64,000 nucleotides of DNA from Rhizophagus clarus (taxonomy: Eukaryota > Glomeromycota > Glomeromycetes > Glomerales > Glomeraceae), in NCBI GenBank assembly GCA_015698045.1, contig BLAL01000194.1, positions 372,001-436,000 on the forward strand, written 5' to 3'. Under the pieces are notes generated by a model. It searched no databases and was not told the origin of the DNA. It worked only from the letters and a program-made list of their open reading frames with translations. This document shows, piece by piece, positions 12,401-24,801 of the stretch (the first letter of the stretch is position 1; each line of letters opens with the position of its first letter). The translations under genes were made by a program, and so were the position numbers.

Positions 12401-13968
12401 TTCGTCAATATCCTTCAAATAAAAGAATTGAATACTAACTATATAAAAAATCTGTAAAATTTTTTTTTTTAAAGGTAAAAAAATAGAAATATATATATAT
12501 ATATATTCTCTGAAAAGATTTTATAAATAATTGTCTTTCTCTGCGTATGATGATGCCGTTCTAAATTATTTATTATACGTTCTATTAGATTAAATGGGAT
12601 TTAATGTATTGATATATATATATAAATAATATTGGATGAGGATAAATATATTATTGGATGTCAATGTGAATGTGGGCCATATCGGTTACAGAACCGAATG
12701 ATTGGACGGAATTTGGTCACCGGCTCATATTATAATGACCATTTTCACCAATCAATGAAAGGCCCTATGACACCATATCCAATAAAATTGTTTGTTGTTC
12801 CGACTTTTTTTTGATCATGTTATAATAATAATAAACCTACTATAGATTTTCAAATTTATTTAAAGTTTGACATTTCTTTTTTTTTTTTTTTTTTTATTCC
12901 TATTTTCCACCAATATAATAAGGTGTTATAGTAAATAGCTTAGATTCATCATTATAATGTAGTTTCATTTATCGAATTAATCGAATGCTTACTAAACAAC
13001 CTGTACCACTCTCCTTCACTTTACTAAATAAATGTTCAATACTATTATGCATAATAATAAAATATGAAAATCTGCACGATCTCATTTGACTGAACGATAA
13101 AACCTAATATATTTATTGATCGACGTTAGGGGTCAACGGCATTTTTTAACTCCCCTTTCATACAATTATTTCTTTTTTTAAAAGAATCAAGAACCAACAG
13201 TAAACTTTATAAAGTGAAACATATTTTCATATTACATGATATAATTAATTACAGGATAATAATTACCACTCAGAAATTTATTAATTTAAAAAAAAAAAAA
13301 AAAAAATTATTTTTAAACTACTAATGAATTTCCGCTGGTTAATCTTTAGCTAATAAATAAATTAAATACATGAGAAATCGAGTGAAAAAAAAAAAAAAAA
13401 AATTAATAATCAATCAAAAAATCGGACATATGCGGAATTTATTTATATTTTTTTTTTCATAGGAAATTTCATAGTGAATCCTGAAAATCGAACACAATCC
13501 CTACATTTTATAATCCCGATAATCCACAATACTGACTGATATTCGATAATTAAAGTTACGTAATATTAATTACAATTACTCGCTAAGAAATAAACTAGGT
13601 GATACTTTAATAATATATATTGCGTCAAGTAATATTATAAACAGATAATCCGTTAATAATAAAAAATTGGTTGAACTGTTTTTCAGAAACTAACCAAAAT
13701 CAGATAATTAAGAGCCCATTAAATTTTCGGCATTACCAATTTAGGGACTCAACCCAAGTTGAACAAATGTTAACAACCCGTCAAAAATCAATTATGCCCA
13801 AATTAATAAATTACATTGTACAGTCTCGTGTAATGTCACTTTAAAGTAAGTGTAACTTTGGCAACATTCGGTCAATCCCAAACTTAATTCTAGCCAAAAA
13901 CTTTGACCGGAATTAAAGTAAGATTTGATTATAGTTACACTTTTACCCAATTGACATTGTACACGTGG
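9440..13968. repeat. tandem array of ~1.7 kb units (about three)
   Basis: Anchors recur in order: CAGAACCRAATGATTGGAYGG (near 9490, 10995, 12690), TTGATCGACGTTA (near 9797, 11515, 13118), CCAATTTAGGG (near 10332, 12181, 13736), and a short palindromic TTACACT...GTGACATT block (near 10596, 12376, 13934). TTGGATGAGGATAAATATAT occurs at 10950 and 12632, giving a period of 1682 bp. The units also overlap the 3' part of the segmental duplication (5540-5780). No gene is visible in the units; the ORF at 12632-12814 is only conserved repeat DNA. Confidence 0.75.
13826..13967. mobile_element. short MITE-like element with palindromic ends
   Basis: The left end reads CGTGTAATGTCACTT...AAGTGTAACTTTG. 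The right end is its diverged reverse complement (AGTTACACTTTT...GACATTGTACACG). The interior contains the TTCTAGCC / GACCGGAATTA core. Related copies sit at 10485-10625 and 12312-12400 in the tandem units, and fragments at 29763-29850, 33605-33635 and 43795-43880. No target duplication was established. Confidence 0.45.
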
Positions 13969-14799
13969 TTTATATTTGTTTGTATCACACCAGATCTAAT
14001 ATAAATTTTGTGCGTCTTTGCTCAATTTTTCAAGATAAACAAAAGGCACATTTGTGTCATATATTTAAAAAATCATTCTTCATTGAAGTAATTTTAAGGG
14101 ATCCGAATCAAAAATTGGTCGTATCACGATTATTAACGAACAATAGGCATACAGTATATAATCTACAGGATCATCGACGACAAAGAATCTGGATTGTTAT
14201 CCGGAAATGCTGACAAATGATCTTATGATTCGGAACTTCGGACATTTTTAGACAAAGATTTGGCTGATTAGTTAAACATTTTGAATTCTCCAACAGGTAT
14301 TAAACTTGAAACTAGTATTTGTTTATATTATATTCATTCGTTCTCGTTTTCTCATAATAAAAAAAAAAAAACTTACGATATAAGTAAACGTTTATAGATA
14401 TCAGATGTTATAGATGATATCAAACAATATAGAAAAAAAGGAAAAATCATTTTCATTTAATTATTATAAAAAAGGTATATTGGTTAGTCTTAATAAAATT
14501 ATCGGATTTATAGAATTAGGATGTTTGAAAAATGTTTTAAGTTTTAAAGGTTAGTTAAATTTTAAAGTTATTATTGATATTTTAGGAAAGTTATATAAGT
14601 TTAAGGTTATAGAGTTAAGAGATTTAGGAATGTATGAATATAAGATCAGTATAGATTAGTATAGATTCGGACATTCAGTGATTAACCTCCATTTGCCTAA
14701 TGTACGACTCGATTTCGCTATCATCAACGCCTTTCCATATTTCATATATTTATTATAAACAGGTTGTATAACAAAATAGAAATAACTCCGACACTTTCT

Positions 14800-14945
14800 G
14801 TGGCGTATTACCTTCTTGCTATTTATGCTATTTATTACCTTCTGAAGTATTACTATCTGACGTATTACCTTCTGGCGTATTAGTTCCTGATTTATTACTT
14901 TCCAAGAACAGAAAATCATTACCTTCTAACGATAGAATTTTTTTA
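14800..14945 (-). repeat. degenerate 15-bp minisatellite with residual S/T/N/G frame
   Basis: On the plus strand a TATTACCTTCTGRCG-like unit recurs about seven times. On the minus strand one frame reads an EGNDFLFLESNKSGT stretch and then NTPEGNTSDSNTSEGNK before stops. It resembles a low-complexity part of a protein that has decayed. No start, other domain or intact gene was found in 14000-15860, which otherwise holds AT-rich DNA and long A and T runs. Confidence 0.35.
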
Positions 14946-15634
14946 AAGTCATCACTGCATGAAATGTTCATAAAAATCTGGTTTATAATACTGGGTTACT
15001 TTTGTACAAAATAAAAAAACTAATTCTATCGGAGTTTTAAAATACCCGATTCTTCCAAAAGTAGGTTACATATTTTTATGTGTGTGATCCACCATAACAT
15101 AAACGTTATAAAGTTTATCTTTATTTTTATTTTTGATTGTGATTTTAAAAAATTTGGAAATCACGTAAACGGAAATTTCTATATATTTTTTTTTATCAAA
15201 AAAAAAAAAAAAAAAAAAAAAGGAAAAAAAAAAACGGATTCATACCACTATGGAGTCATTATAAATTCTCCAAATTAGTCTTTCTTAGAGAAGAAAATGT
15301 CGTCATCGAATCATCACCAAATCAAATTAGGAATTGTTTGATGATAGTATATAATTACTATTTTGATCATTTGATTGATTTTACGCATTTCTTTCTAACA
15401 AGAAAAGTGGGACGAATAGCCTGTAGATCGTACCTTTATATTCGTCTTTCAATAAATTATATCAAAATAGTTGTTCACTGTGAAACGATTTTTAAACAAT
15501 AATAATGGTTTTTATTTTTATTTTTGTCTTTTTTTTTTCATACACAGCCATTTTTTTTTATTTACAGTGTTTGGAAAAAAGAGATCTTTTTTTTATTATT
15601 ATTATTATGAGACAAAAAAAAAAATTAAGGATTA

Positions 15635-15678
<44 letters not shown>

Positions 15679-15862
15679 TTCTTGATACAAAATATCGAAA
15701 TACACGTTTGAATTATTTACAATAATTTTTTTTTTTTTTTGAAGAAAAAATAGTAATCGAAAGTAATAGTAATATGTAATAAAATAACAAATAATAAATA
15801 AAATGAAAACAAAATAAACCAAATAAAATCGTTCAAAGAAAAAAAAAAAACCTGTAACGTAA

Positions 15863-16675
15863 CTACTCATCGTCATCATTATTTAATAATAAACGAATTT
15901 TACTAGAAATTACAGGTTTAAATAATTTAGGTAGGGAAGTATGCATTGTGTGATTTTTATTATTATTAGAAGGAATCAAAGGAGGTAATTTAAGAGCAGG
16001 ATTATAATGTTCTTTTAAAAGAAGATTATTACTTAATTCAGGTGAACCAGGAAACCCAGAAGAAGATAACATGGGATTAGTAAAAGTAACATGTTCAATA
16101 CAAGGTTCAGTAGTAGATCGACTATTCCAACTATATAAACCTGGTAATTCCTCTTTTTTCGTTCTCATAAAATTATTATTAGTATTGGTATTATTATTAT
16201 TATTATTATTATCTTGGTCATCAAAAGAGATTATATTCCATTTCTCTCTCTTTCTACGACGAGGAGAAAAAGATTTCGGTAACATTTCACAATGAATATT
16301 AAACGCTTCTCTTGCAAGTCGTCTATATTCAGATTTAACCACTTCATTTTCTTTTTCCCAAGATTGAGACGCCATAGAAGAAATGACAGTCATGGGTAAA
16401 TAATAACCTTGAGAACGAGCAGTTTCAATAAAAACTTTACGATAAATTATAAAAGCGTTTGGCGCTCTTGTACGAAGTTTTTTTTGATTTATTTCATCTT
16501 TAGAATCTTTTGAAGTATTAACAGGAGAAATTAGATCGTGTGGGTCTATAGAAGGTGGAAATGGAGGACGTATCAACGGAGTGGGAGAATTTATAAGCTG
16601 ACTAGGCAGAGATGGATTATTTGAATTTATAAAAACACATGCACGTGAAGTTGAATGTCCTGAATGTCCAATCAT
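15863..16675 (-). CDS. HMG-box DNA-binding protein, MATA_HMG type
   Basis: An intronless frame of 270 residues starting at MIGHSG (16675). The longer open frame to 16789 adds only a lysine/phenylalanine run read from an A/T tract, so it was not used. The HMG box spans about residues 68-133 (RTRAPNAFIIYRK, then SWEKENEVVKSEYRRLA), matching the fungal mating-type MATA_HMG class with its APNAF-IYR start and the W-E-K turn. A basic patch SPRRRKREKW (137-146) is a likely nuclear signal. An asparagine run (about 156-168), read from a TTA repeat, follows. The C-terminal part is proline/serine-rich. Known function of the family: sequence-specific DNA binding, with roles in mating identity in other fungi. 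Rhizophagus carries dozens of such genes, so this need not be the mating locus. No homeodomain pair is adjacent. Confidence 0.85.
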   Translation of the reverse strand: MIGHSGHSTSRACVFINSNNPSLPSQLINSPTPLIRPPFPPSIDPHDLISPVNTSKDSKDEINQKKLRTRAPNAFIIYRKVFIETARSQGYYLPMTVISSMASQSWEKENEVVKSEYRRLAREAFNIHCEMLPKSFSPRRRKREKWNIISFDDQDNNNNNNNTNTNNNFMRTKKEELPGLYSWNSRSTTEPCIEHVTFTNPMLSSSGFPGSPELSNNLLLKEHYNPALKLPPLIPSNNNKNHTMHTSLPKLFKPVISSKIRLLLNNDDDE

Positions 16676-16799
16676 TTTTATTTGTTTTTGGTCCGATGAG
16701 GGGAGGGAACTTATTATTATTTTCTTTTTTTTTTTAAAAAAAAAAAAAAATTTTGAATTTTTTTTTTTAAAAAATTTTTTTCCTACCAAAGGAAATTTT

Positions 16800-17900
16800 C
16801 TTGCATATTTATGTTTTTTTTATGAAATAAAAATAAATTTTGATCAGTGTTTATTTTACACAAAAAATATGTTTATGTATATAAAAATAAAAAAAAATAA
16901 GAATGTTTTATATAAGTGGCAATAGATTTCTAATAGATAGAAATTTATAGAACTCAATTATTTCCTTAAAATGCTAATATATTTGAGTACCGAAAAAAAT
17001 AAATAAATAAAATATATTATTAATAAAGTTTTACTGTGTGGCTATGCAATAATCTTATGCTAAGCCGGTTTGGGCAATCCAACTCCTTGAATAATCAATA
17101 CTGTATAAAAAAAAAAAACATTATAGTATATACATATATAAATATATAAATAAGAGATCGATGAAATATGATATTAAGTCTTGATTTGTTTATTATATTA
17201 TTTTGTATCAAATTCCTAAATTGAAATAATATTAAATTATAAAAAGGATAAATCAAATGATAAATCTGGTTAAAAAAAAAACCTATTTTATTTTACCTTA
17301 TTTTATTTTTATTTATTTTTTCCTTTCATTCTTTTTTTTTTACGGTAATCCTATCTGCATTCAAACGTAATAAATGATTTCACTTCTTGTACATATTAAG
17401 AATTTCGATGAATATGAATAAATACAAAAAAAAAAAAGTTTGTATTGTAATATTTATTATATATATATAGATATGTACATATTTTTATACGTTTTATAAT
17501 AATAATTATTATTTTTTTCCTTTTTTAAAAAAAAAATCTTTTTTTCAATAGAAATAGTAATAATGATAATAAATTATTAAGAAATTGGGTTTTTTTTTTT
17601 TTTTTTAATAAAACAGAAATATAAAAAAGATAACATGTAATAAAAAGATAACACGTAATAACAAAATAATCAAATTACTATAAATAAAACAACAAAAACG
17701 AATTTATTTAAAACTGATAGTGTGATAGTACGCCACCTAATTCATATGCTTTTCATACCATAAATACCGATAAAAATATTTATTATTTTTTTTTTTTTTT
17801 TTTCGAAAGGGTATTAATCGGCAACAAAAAAAAAAAGGTCTATTGTTGGTAAAAAAAAAAAAAAAAAAAAAAAAAATTATTTTATTTTATTTTATTTTTA

Positions 17901-17931
<31 letters not shown>

Positions 17932-20900
17932 TTATTTTTTTTTTTTACCACGTAAAAAGGTGACACAGGAAAAATTTAATCATACAAACAATTTCCCTAT
18001 TACTCTTTAATTAACTAATAAAAAAAATATTTTATAATGTTTTTGTTCCTATAATATAATGTAAAGCGTGTCAAGAGATCACAAAAATAATCAATCTGGT
18101 TATGAGTCACTATTTCTTATTTCCCGTTATGACATGATTGTTGTCGATTGTTGATGATTGATGTTGCGCAATGCATTATAATATATATATATATTAATTA
18201 ATGTTTAAAAAAATATATATTAATAATAAATAAAATATAAAATATTATAATATATTTGTATGTATTAAATATTTTTTTTATCACTTTCTTGAAATATGTC
18301 CGATGCGCCAAATGATTTTGAAAATATGTAATTTATCAATGAGCGTATATCAGGAGATTAAACCACAGCCAATCTGAAAGAAGGAACATTTTGACTAAAC
18401 TGAACGAGGATTTATTGAAACGCCAAAATTGTTCCCACAGAGAAAAAAAAATGTATTATTTAAATGTTCCGAATACTTTTTTCTTTCAAAAAGAAACTCT
18501 TCGCCTACTACGGCTACTTATCCGAAGTAATCATTACTTAATTTGGTAGTTTAATTTTATTTGAGTATGACACCTGATTACATTAATCACATTATGTTCT
18601 AAAGGATTTACATTGCTAAATGATTAACTTACCGAGATTTTATTTTGTTGATGTTGTATTACCCGATGATCCATTTTCCTTTTAACTTTTAAAAACGTCA
18701 TGTTTAAAAAAAAAAGGGGGAAGAGAAGGATGTATGAAGATACTTTCTATTGGAGAAAATCATCTGCTGAAATCTTAAAAAAGTTCTACTTGACATTTTG
18801 CCAACTTAACACGTGTTTTAGAATTTAAAAGAATTTATGTATAAATCATGACGAAATTTTTAGACGGAGATTACGTAATACACCTACTTAATATAGGTTA
18901 TCACAAATTTTAAATGCGGTGTCACAAGTACCTCGGCAAATTAATAAAATCCGTCATGCAGGGTTATATCACACCTTTAATTGCGCAAATGATTCTATAA
19001 AAATTTTTGGAGTACAAAAATAATTAAATTGATTCAAATGATGTGATATCAGTTGTTGGTATCATTTGCGTTACAATAAAAATTATCAAATCATTTTAAA
19101 TGATTTTTTTTCGATCATACTAACGATTTTTGGTCTAATGATTGCAAAACGGAAATTTTTTTTTTGTGTGATTGTGTTGTGCTGTGTAGTGTTGTAAAAA
19201 AAAAAAAAAATTTTTTTTTTTCTCTTTTTCTTTAAGAAAAAAAGGGTGAGTCAGACCAAAACTTTAAATTCCACTATTTATTATTACTATTTATTATTAT
19301 TATTATATTTTTATTATTATTGTTATTGTTATTTATTATTGACTATTTCCATTATTATTATTATTATTACTATTTATTTACAATTTGTTTAAAATAAAGC
19401 AATCCCATATAAATAAATGATTTAATAGCGTCATCTGATTTTATTGTGAATGGTTAAAAATTTTAATAAAAAAAAAAAAATTTGTGGATTGGAACTATTT
19501 ATGGAATTTTAGAATGAACATTTTGGTTCCATGACAAGAATTTTTGCGCAGAATTCTCGAATATATGAAACAGGAAAAATTAACCAGGATAGCGTGAAAC
19601 TATTTGATACATTCTAACGTGAAACTATTTAATACATGCTAACGTGAAACTATTTTGATGTTCAATAAATTAAATAATAATTTTGTAAACGCATTTTCAT
19701 ATGAAATTAGGATTATAACTAAATTTTATTCTAGTTCCACATTATATCATTCGTATAATGAGTGTTGGAATGAATTTATCGAGAGTTCAATAAATTCATT
19801 TCGATGTACATTTTGATGTTCATTGATATTCGTTTCGAGAGGTTCCTAATGATGTACATCTTACGTTGTGAATTCAAAATACAATACGTTCCTTCAAAGA
19901 TCCATTCTACATTTTTTTTTTAAATAACAACAAATATATTCTTTTAAAATAACATCAAATATATTTATTAAAGTAACAACAAATACACTGTATTTATTAA
20001 AATAACAACAAATTATATTCTTATAAAATAAAGAAAATATATTCTTAATATATTCTTTTAAATTAATAACGTAATAATATTTGAAACCAGAACCATGAAT
20101 AAATAAATACTATCTCATGATCAAAACTTCCAATTAGTTCCAATACCAATATATTAATTTTAAAGCGCCTCAAAAAAAGATCAAATTTATAGAATTGGTT
20201 GAAAAGAAAAAAGAATTTTCTTTTTCCATTTAATAACGTTTCACTTTCGAATATAAAAAGGTTGAATTAATAGGGGTTCAATATAAACATATAAGATATA
20301 AAATAAATAAAAAAAAAAAAAAATATTATATGTAAATATAATATATACTTTAATATATAATTCTTTGATCAATTACGAAAAAAAAAAAAATTATTTCAGA
20401 TTTAGTATCACTAAATCCATTTTTGGTTAAGGTAAATATTACCGCAAATTTACGGTTCATAGTACAAAATTTTGCTTTTTGATTACACGATAATAAATTT
20501 TGTTAGTTTTAAGTATGATCGGGATTTACCAATCTAATCGGGTTACTTAACAAACCTTACTCTTTTCGTTATTAAGAAATTTTTATTTTTTTTTTTATCC
20601 TTTTTATTTAAATTTATTTAATAAATTCGGTTTAACTTGATTAATTCGATTAAAGAAAAAAAATTTTTTTTTTTTTTTTTTTCTTTGTAAAAACTTTCAT
20701 ATTTTTTTTTTAAATGTTACAACTCATAGAAATATGTCAATTTTGTGTCAATGGAATGTGTTTCATTTTCATACAAATTCATATAATGTTATTGCACCTG
20801 AAACTTTTTTTTTGAAATCAAAATATTGACGCTTTATTGGTTTAATCTTTTCTAAATATAATTAATTATTTTTTTTTTAACCTTATTCAAAAACAAAAAA

Positions 20901-21600
20901 AGTTTAGATCAAATAAATAAAAAAAGATTTGTATCTTATGATACCTTATATTAGTGATTGATTGAACAACTTCTTGGCTTTCTCTAAATTAGTAAATGAA
21001 ATGTAAAACCTATATATATACATATATATATATATATTTTACATATATATATTTTTGATTGATAAAAAAAAATGAGATTATCAATTATAATTGAAAATTA
21101 TTTGGAAACAATAAGTAAAAATCGAATCATTTTTCTTTGTCCAGTAGAATATTATGATATCTTTTATGTCAAGAGTTTGTTGTACTTGTATTTAGAACTT
21201 TTGAGAATTATTTTAGAACGTTTTAGCCACAATGGCTAAAAAAAAAAAAAACAAAACTAATTGAGATGGATTATCAATAATTTTGCCAGATTTATTTTAT
21301 TTTATTTTATTTTTATTGTATATTTTTTTTTTGAATCTTACTTTATTTTCTTTATAACGTTGAAATCTTATGTTACTTATGTTACCCAAGCCAGCTACTT
21401 TAATTCATATTAATTTTTTTATATGTGAATGATATCATTTGAAAGAAATTAAAAATTTTGATAGAATTTGGTAAAAAAAAAAAAAAAATTGTAGAAACCA
21501 TTTTTAAGAAAACCTTTTTTTTTTAGACAATTAGAAGGAATAACATTTAATAAACTTAATAAACTTATGATAAATAAACATGAACTTTAACTTGTTTGAA
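16800..21600. other. gene-empty AT-rich intergenic DNA
   Basis: No convincing frame on either strand. It contains many A and T runs, a (TTTTA)n array at about 17877-17938, an AT dinucleotide run near 18180, three 27-bp tandem copies of a GTGAAACTATTTRATACATK unit at about 19593-19655, and scattered ATT microsatellites near 19270-19380. Confidence 0.6.
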
Positions 21601-21669
21601 TTCATAAATTCGTAAAAATAAGTAACGTCGAAAAGCGTAGCGACGACCAAAAACCTTTTGAAAAGTACT

Positions 21670-21838
21670 TTTATCGCTAATATATCGTTAATATTATCGC
21701 TAATATTATCGTTAATACTATCGCTAATATAATCGCTAATATTATCGTCAATACTATCGTTTGTATAATCGCAAATATTATCGTTAATATTATCGTTAAA
21801 CTATCGCTAATATTATCGCTAATATTATCGCTAATACC
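21670..21838. repeat. 12-bp minisatellite (AATATTATCGCT type)
   Basis: About 13 imperfect units alternate AATATTATCGCT and AATATTATCGTT. The unit is a multiple of three, so the minus strand reads as a hydrophobic LTIILAII repeat; this is a by-product of the repeat and not evidence of a gene. Confidence 0.7.
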
Positions 21839-21889
21839 AAGATAATCGACCATGGTCATTTTATGCAATGAATTAAAGTTATTAATTTA

Positions 21890-22720
21890 TTTAATCAAAA
21901 TAGTTAGACGCAACGCAAATGAATTAGACGTAAGTGTTTTAGACGTAAATCTTTTAAACGTGAAACCATCTATTATTTCCGCGGGAAAAAAATGGTATTT
22001 GTAGAGATATTCGTATAGCAAGGTTTAAATATTTAGACGTGAATATTTCACATAAATATTTTACGTAATATTTTAGACGTAAAAAATGCTTTAAACGTGG
22101 AAAATCCGCGGGAAGAAATAGATATTCATATAGCAAGGTTTAATTTAACAAAATATTTTATAAGTAAATACTTTAGACGTGTAGAAATTGTATAGTAAGC
22201 TTTAAATTTAATCACAATATTTTAGACGTATAAAAAATACTTAGACGTAAATACTTAGACGTAAATACTTAGACGTAAATAAATACTTTGGACGTGAAGA
22301 AAAATTCTTCTACTACCACTCTATTACATGGGCATTATATTTCCGCGGGAAGAAACGGTATCCGTAGACGTATCTAGACGTATAGTGAGGTATTGACGAG
22401 AAGAGTCCACGTCCGCTACTGTCCATCTATTACATACATTATATTTCCACGAGAAGAAATGGTTTCCGTAGAGGTGTCCGCACAGCAATTTTAGACGTGA
22501 AGAAAATTCCTGGCCATGTCTGCTACTAATCCGTCTATTACATGGATTTTTATCATGCACATCATATTTCTGCGGGAAGAAATGGTTTCTATAAAGGTAT
22601 CCGTATAGCAGTATTTTAATACATTTCGAACGTGAAAAAAACATCTGCTAATTCGTCTATTACATAAACATCGTATTTCCGCAGAAGAAAATGAAGTGTC
22701 CGTATAGGAGGATTTTTTAA
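21890..22720. repeat. AGACGT-rich interspersed repeat field
   Basis: TTTAGACGTAAAT-like words recur more than twelve times. Interleaved is a second motif, CCGCGGGAAGAAATGGTWTCCGT in shorter pieces, near 21980, 22107, 22345, 22447, 22567 and 22678, at spacings of about 100 to 240 bp. The minus-strand frames here (such as 22324-22644) are repeat-driven and share the same short peptides. Sequences near 22870-22960 carry the reverse complement words (TTCACGTCCAA). Confidence 0.6.
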
Positions 22721-23786
22721 AACAGGAGAGAATGCTGTACATAATAGCATACATAAGGGACACCATTACCATATAATAGGGATTTTACGAAACGCCATGT
22801 ACAATATTAGGATACCAGAAAGCTTACAGTATTTCAGGTATCATTGGTAAATTTAATATTACCATATCTTGAGTTCACGTCCAAGTATATTCATTATTTC
22901 ACGTCCAATTACATTCGAGATTCACGCCAAAGTTATGTTTACGTCGTTCACATCGTTCACATTCAAGTTTATTTTTCTCCTTACATTTTAAGTATAATAA
23001 TGAACAATTTGTTAAATTATTTTATTTTGTAATTAATTAATTAATTATTTGTTTTGTTTTTTTTTTTAATAAGACAATACAGGTGATATACAGGTGATAT
23101 ACAAGTGTAGATTTTTCATTCGATTTCATGAAATTTTTAGTTGATTAATATTAATTTAATTTTTTTTTACAAATGGATAAATAGACATTTAATTATAATT
23201 GTAATTATAATTCATGACGAAAAATTTTTTTTTTTTTTTAGGGAGGAAAACATTATTTAGCTATTATCGTAGAGGCGTAGTATTATAGAGATATTTACGT
23301 AAGCAGGTAAAATTAGGTGAAATTAGAATAAAACAAAAAAAAAAATTTACAATAAAGAATTTTAAATCAAACAAGAAATTTATTTTGTTTAACGTAAAAT
23401 TTCATTCGACGTACGTTGTTTACTTTTATTAAAATTAAATTTTTTTGAATAAATTTAAAAAGGTTATACATATTCCAAATAATTACTATATATAGTATAA
23501 TAATGAATTTTAAAAATCATTATGTAAACATAAATGCCCACGCTCCTACTAGTCGAATATATGTTGTAACAACATAAATTAAAAATATAAATAACATCAC
23601 GTGAACACATCAAAAAAAAAAAAAATTGTTGTATTTTAATGTTAAAACTTGTCTAACTTAATTTAAAACATTCTGAAGTACAATGGTGACTCGAAAAAAA
23701 AAAAAAAATTTCAAACCAATAAAGAACATGTGATACTATATATTTATGATTTTTAACTATTATAATGGAACATTGTGAAAAAAAAA

Positions 23787-23791
<5 letters not shown>

Positions 23792-23828
<37 letters not shown>
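23792..23828. repeat. (ATT)n microsatellite
   Basis: About twelve uninterrupted ATT units, followed by an AATAAT run on the same strand near 23835-23855. Confidence 0.85.
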
Positions 23829-23949
23829 GATAAATAATAATAATAAATAATAATAATACGGTATATCAGATGTGTATAAATAATTTTTTTTTACAATATA
23901 AATAAATCAAATGTTATATATGGTATTTCATTCACGAAGATTTATTTGC

Positions 23950-24065
23950 CGAATGGAGAAAATTTACCGATCGATCCGTATCCTTCGGATCATCCGATTA
24001 TATTAATTAACGGATAATCCGATTTTTCGGTTCCGGATTACTGTCCGGATAATTTCCATAAAAAT
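23950..24065. repeat. TCCGGAT-rich inverted block
   Basis: TCCG, CGGAT and GGATAAT words alternate in both orientations (for example ATCCGTATCCTTCGGAT and CCGGATTACTGTCCGGAT), which can pair with each other. It looks like an old palindromic MITE remnant. No boundaries could be set. Confidence 0.3.
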
Positions 24066-24327
24066 ATTTAGAATTTCTTTTCTAATCTTGATTAAGGGAT
24101 TATCTTTTAAGCGAACTAACTTCACAACGGTTAAAAAAGAAAAAAAAAAAAAGCTTTTTTTAACGTTAATTTACTAAAAAAAAAAAAAAAGATAGAGATC
24201 CAAATTACTAAAAATTACCATGAGATAATGGCGTTTTTAAAAGTAAATATAAAAATATATATATATTTATTAAATTCATTCAAAAAAAAAAAATAAAATA
24301 AAATAAAAGAATATGTATAAATAAATA

Positions 24328-24372
24328 TTTTTTTATTTTATTTTATTTTATTTTATTTTATTTTATTTTATT
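24328..24372. repeat. (TTTTA)n pentanucleotide array
   Basis: Eight or more TTTTA units, close to an inverted AAAAT run at 24290-24305, so the two could form a hairpin. Confidence 0.75.
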
Positions 24373-24801
24373 TTTTTTTTTTTAAGGTTTATAATAAAAG
24401 ACCAAACAAATTTGATCTTATTATAATGAACCCAAAATTAAAAAGGTTTTTTGTTTAACAGTCATGAGAATGGATAACAATAGGAAATATCAAAAGGGGA
24501 GAAGGAGCCGGTAGACTATCTTTTTTTTTTGAACAAAAAAAAAAGAAGTCTATCATGTGCTTTTATTATATAATATCAAAAATCCTTTCAATTTGGGAAT
24601 TACCGTTGATCATTAACGTAAGTTATGATTTTTATCAATCTCTTAATAAAAAAAAAAAAAATTTTTCTTTTTTTATACATATTTTATGCGCAGTAATATT
24701 TACAGTACATTACAAACACTGATGATATTCACTCATGTTTAATTTGCGCTTTTTTTTTTCCTAAAAACAAAAAAAAAATATGTCAGATAAAAAATAAAAA
24801 T

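Noticed and set aside
15471-15879. Overlapping phenylalanine/lysine-rich frames
   Set aside because: Produced by long T and A homopolymers; no domain or splice support.
16676-16789. N-terminal extension of the HMG protein
   Set aside because: Reads through an A/T homopolymer tract; the in-frame ATG at 16675 gives a normal N-terminus.
21677-21868. Hydrophobic LTIILAII-repeat open frame
   Set aside because: Direct consequence of a 12-bp minisatellite.
21890-22720. Possible CRISPR-like array
   Set aside because: Repeats are degenerate and irregularly spaced, and the DNA is eukaryotic; no spacers or cas genes.
22324-22772. Two minus-strand open frames
   Set aside because: Fall in the AGACGT/CCGCGGGAAGAAA repeat field and share repeat-derived peptides; no independent evidence.
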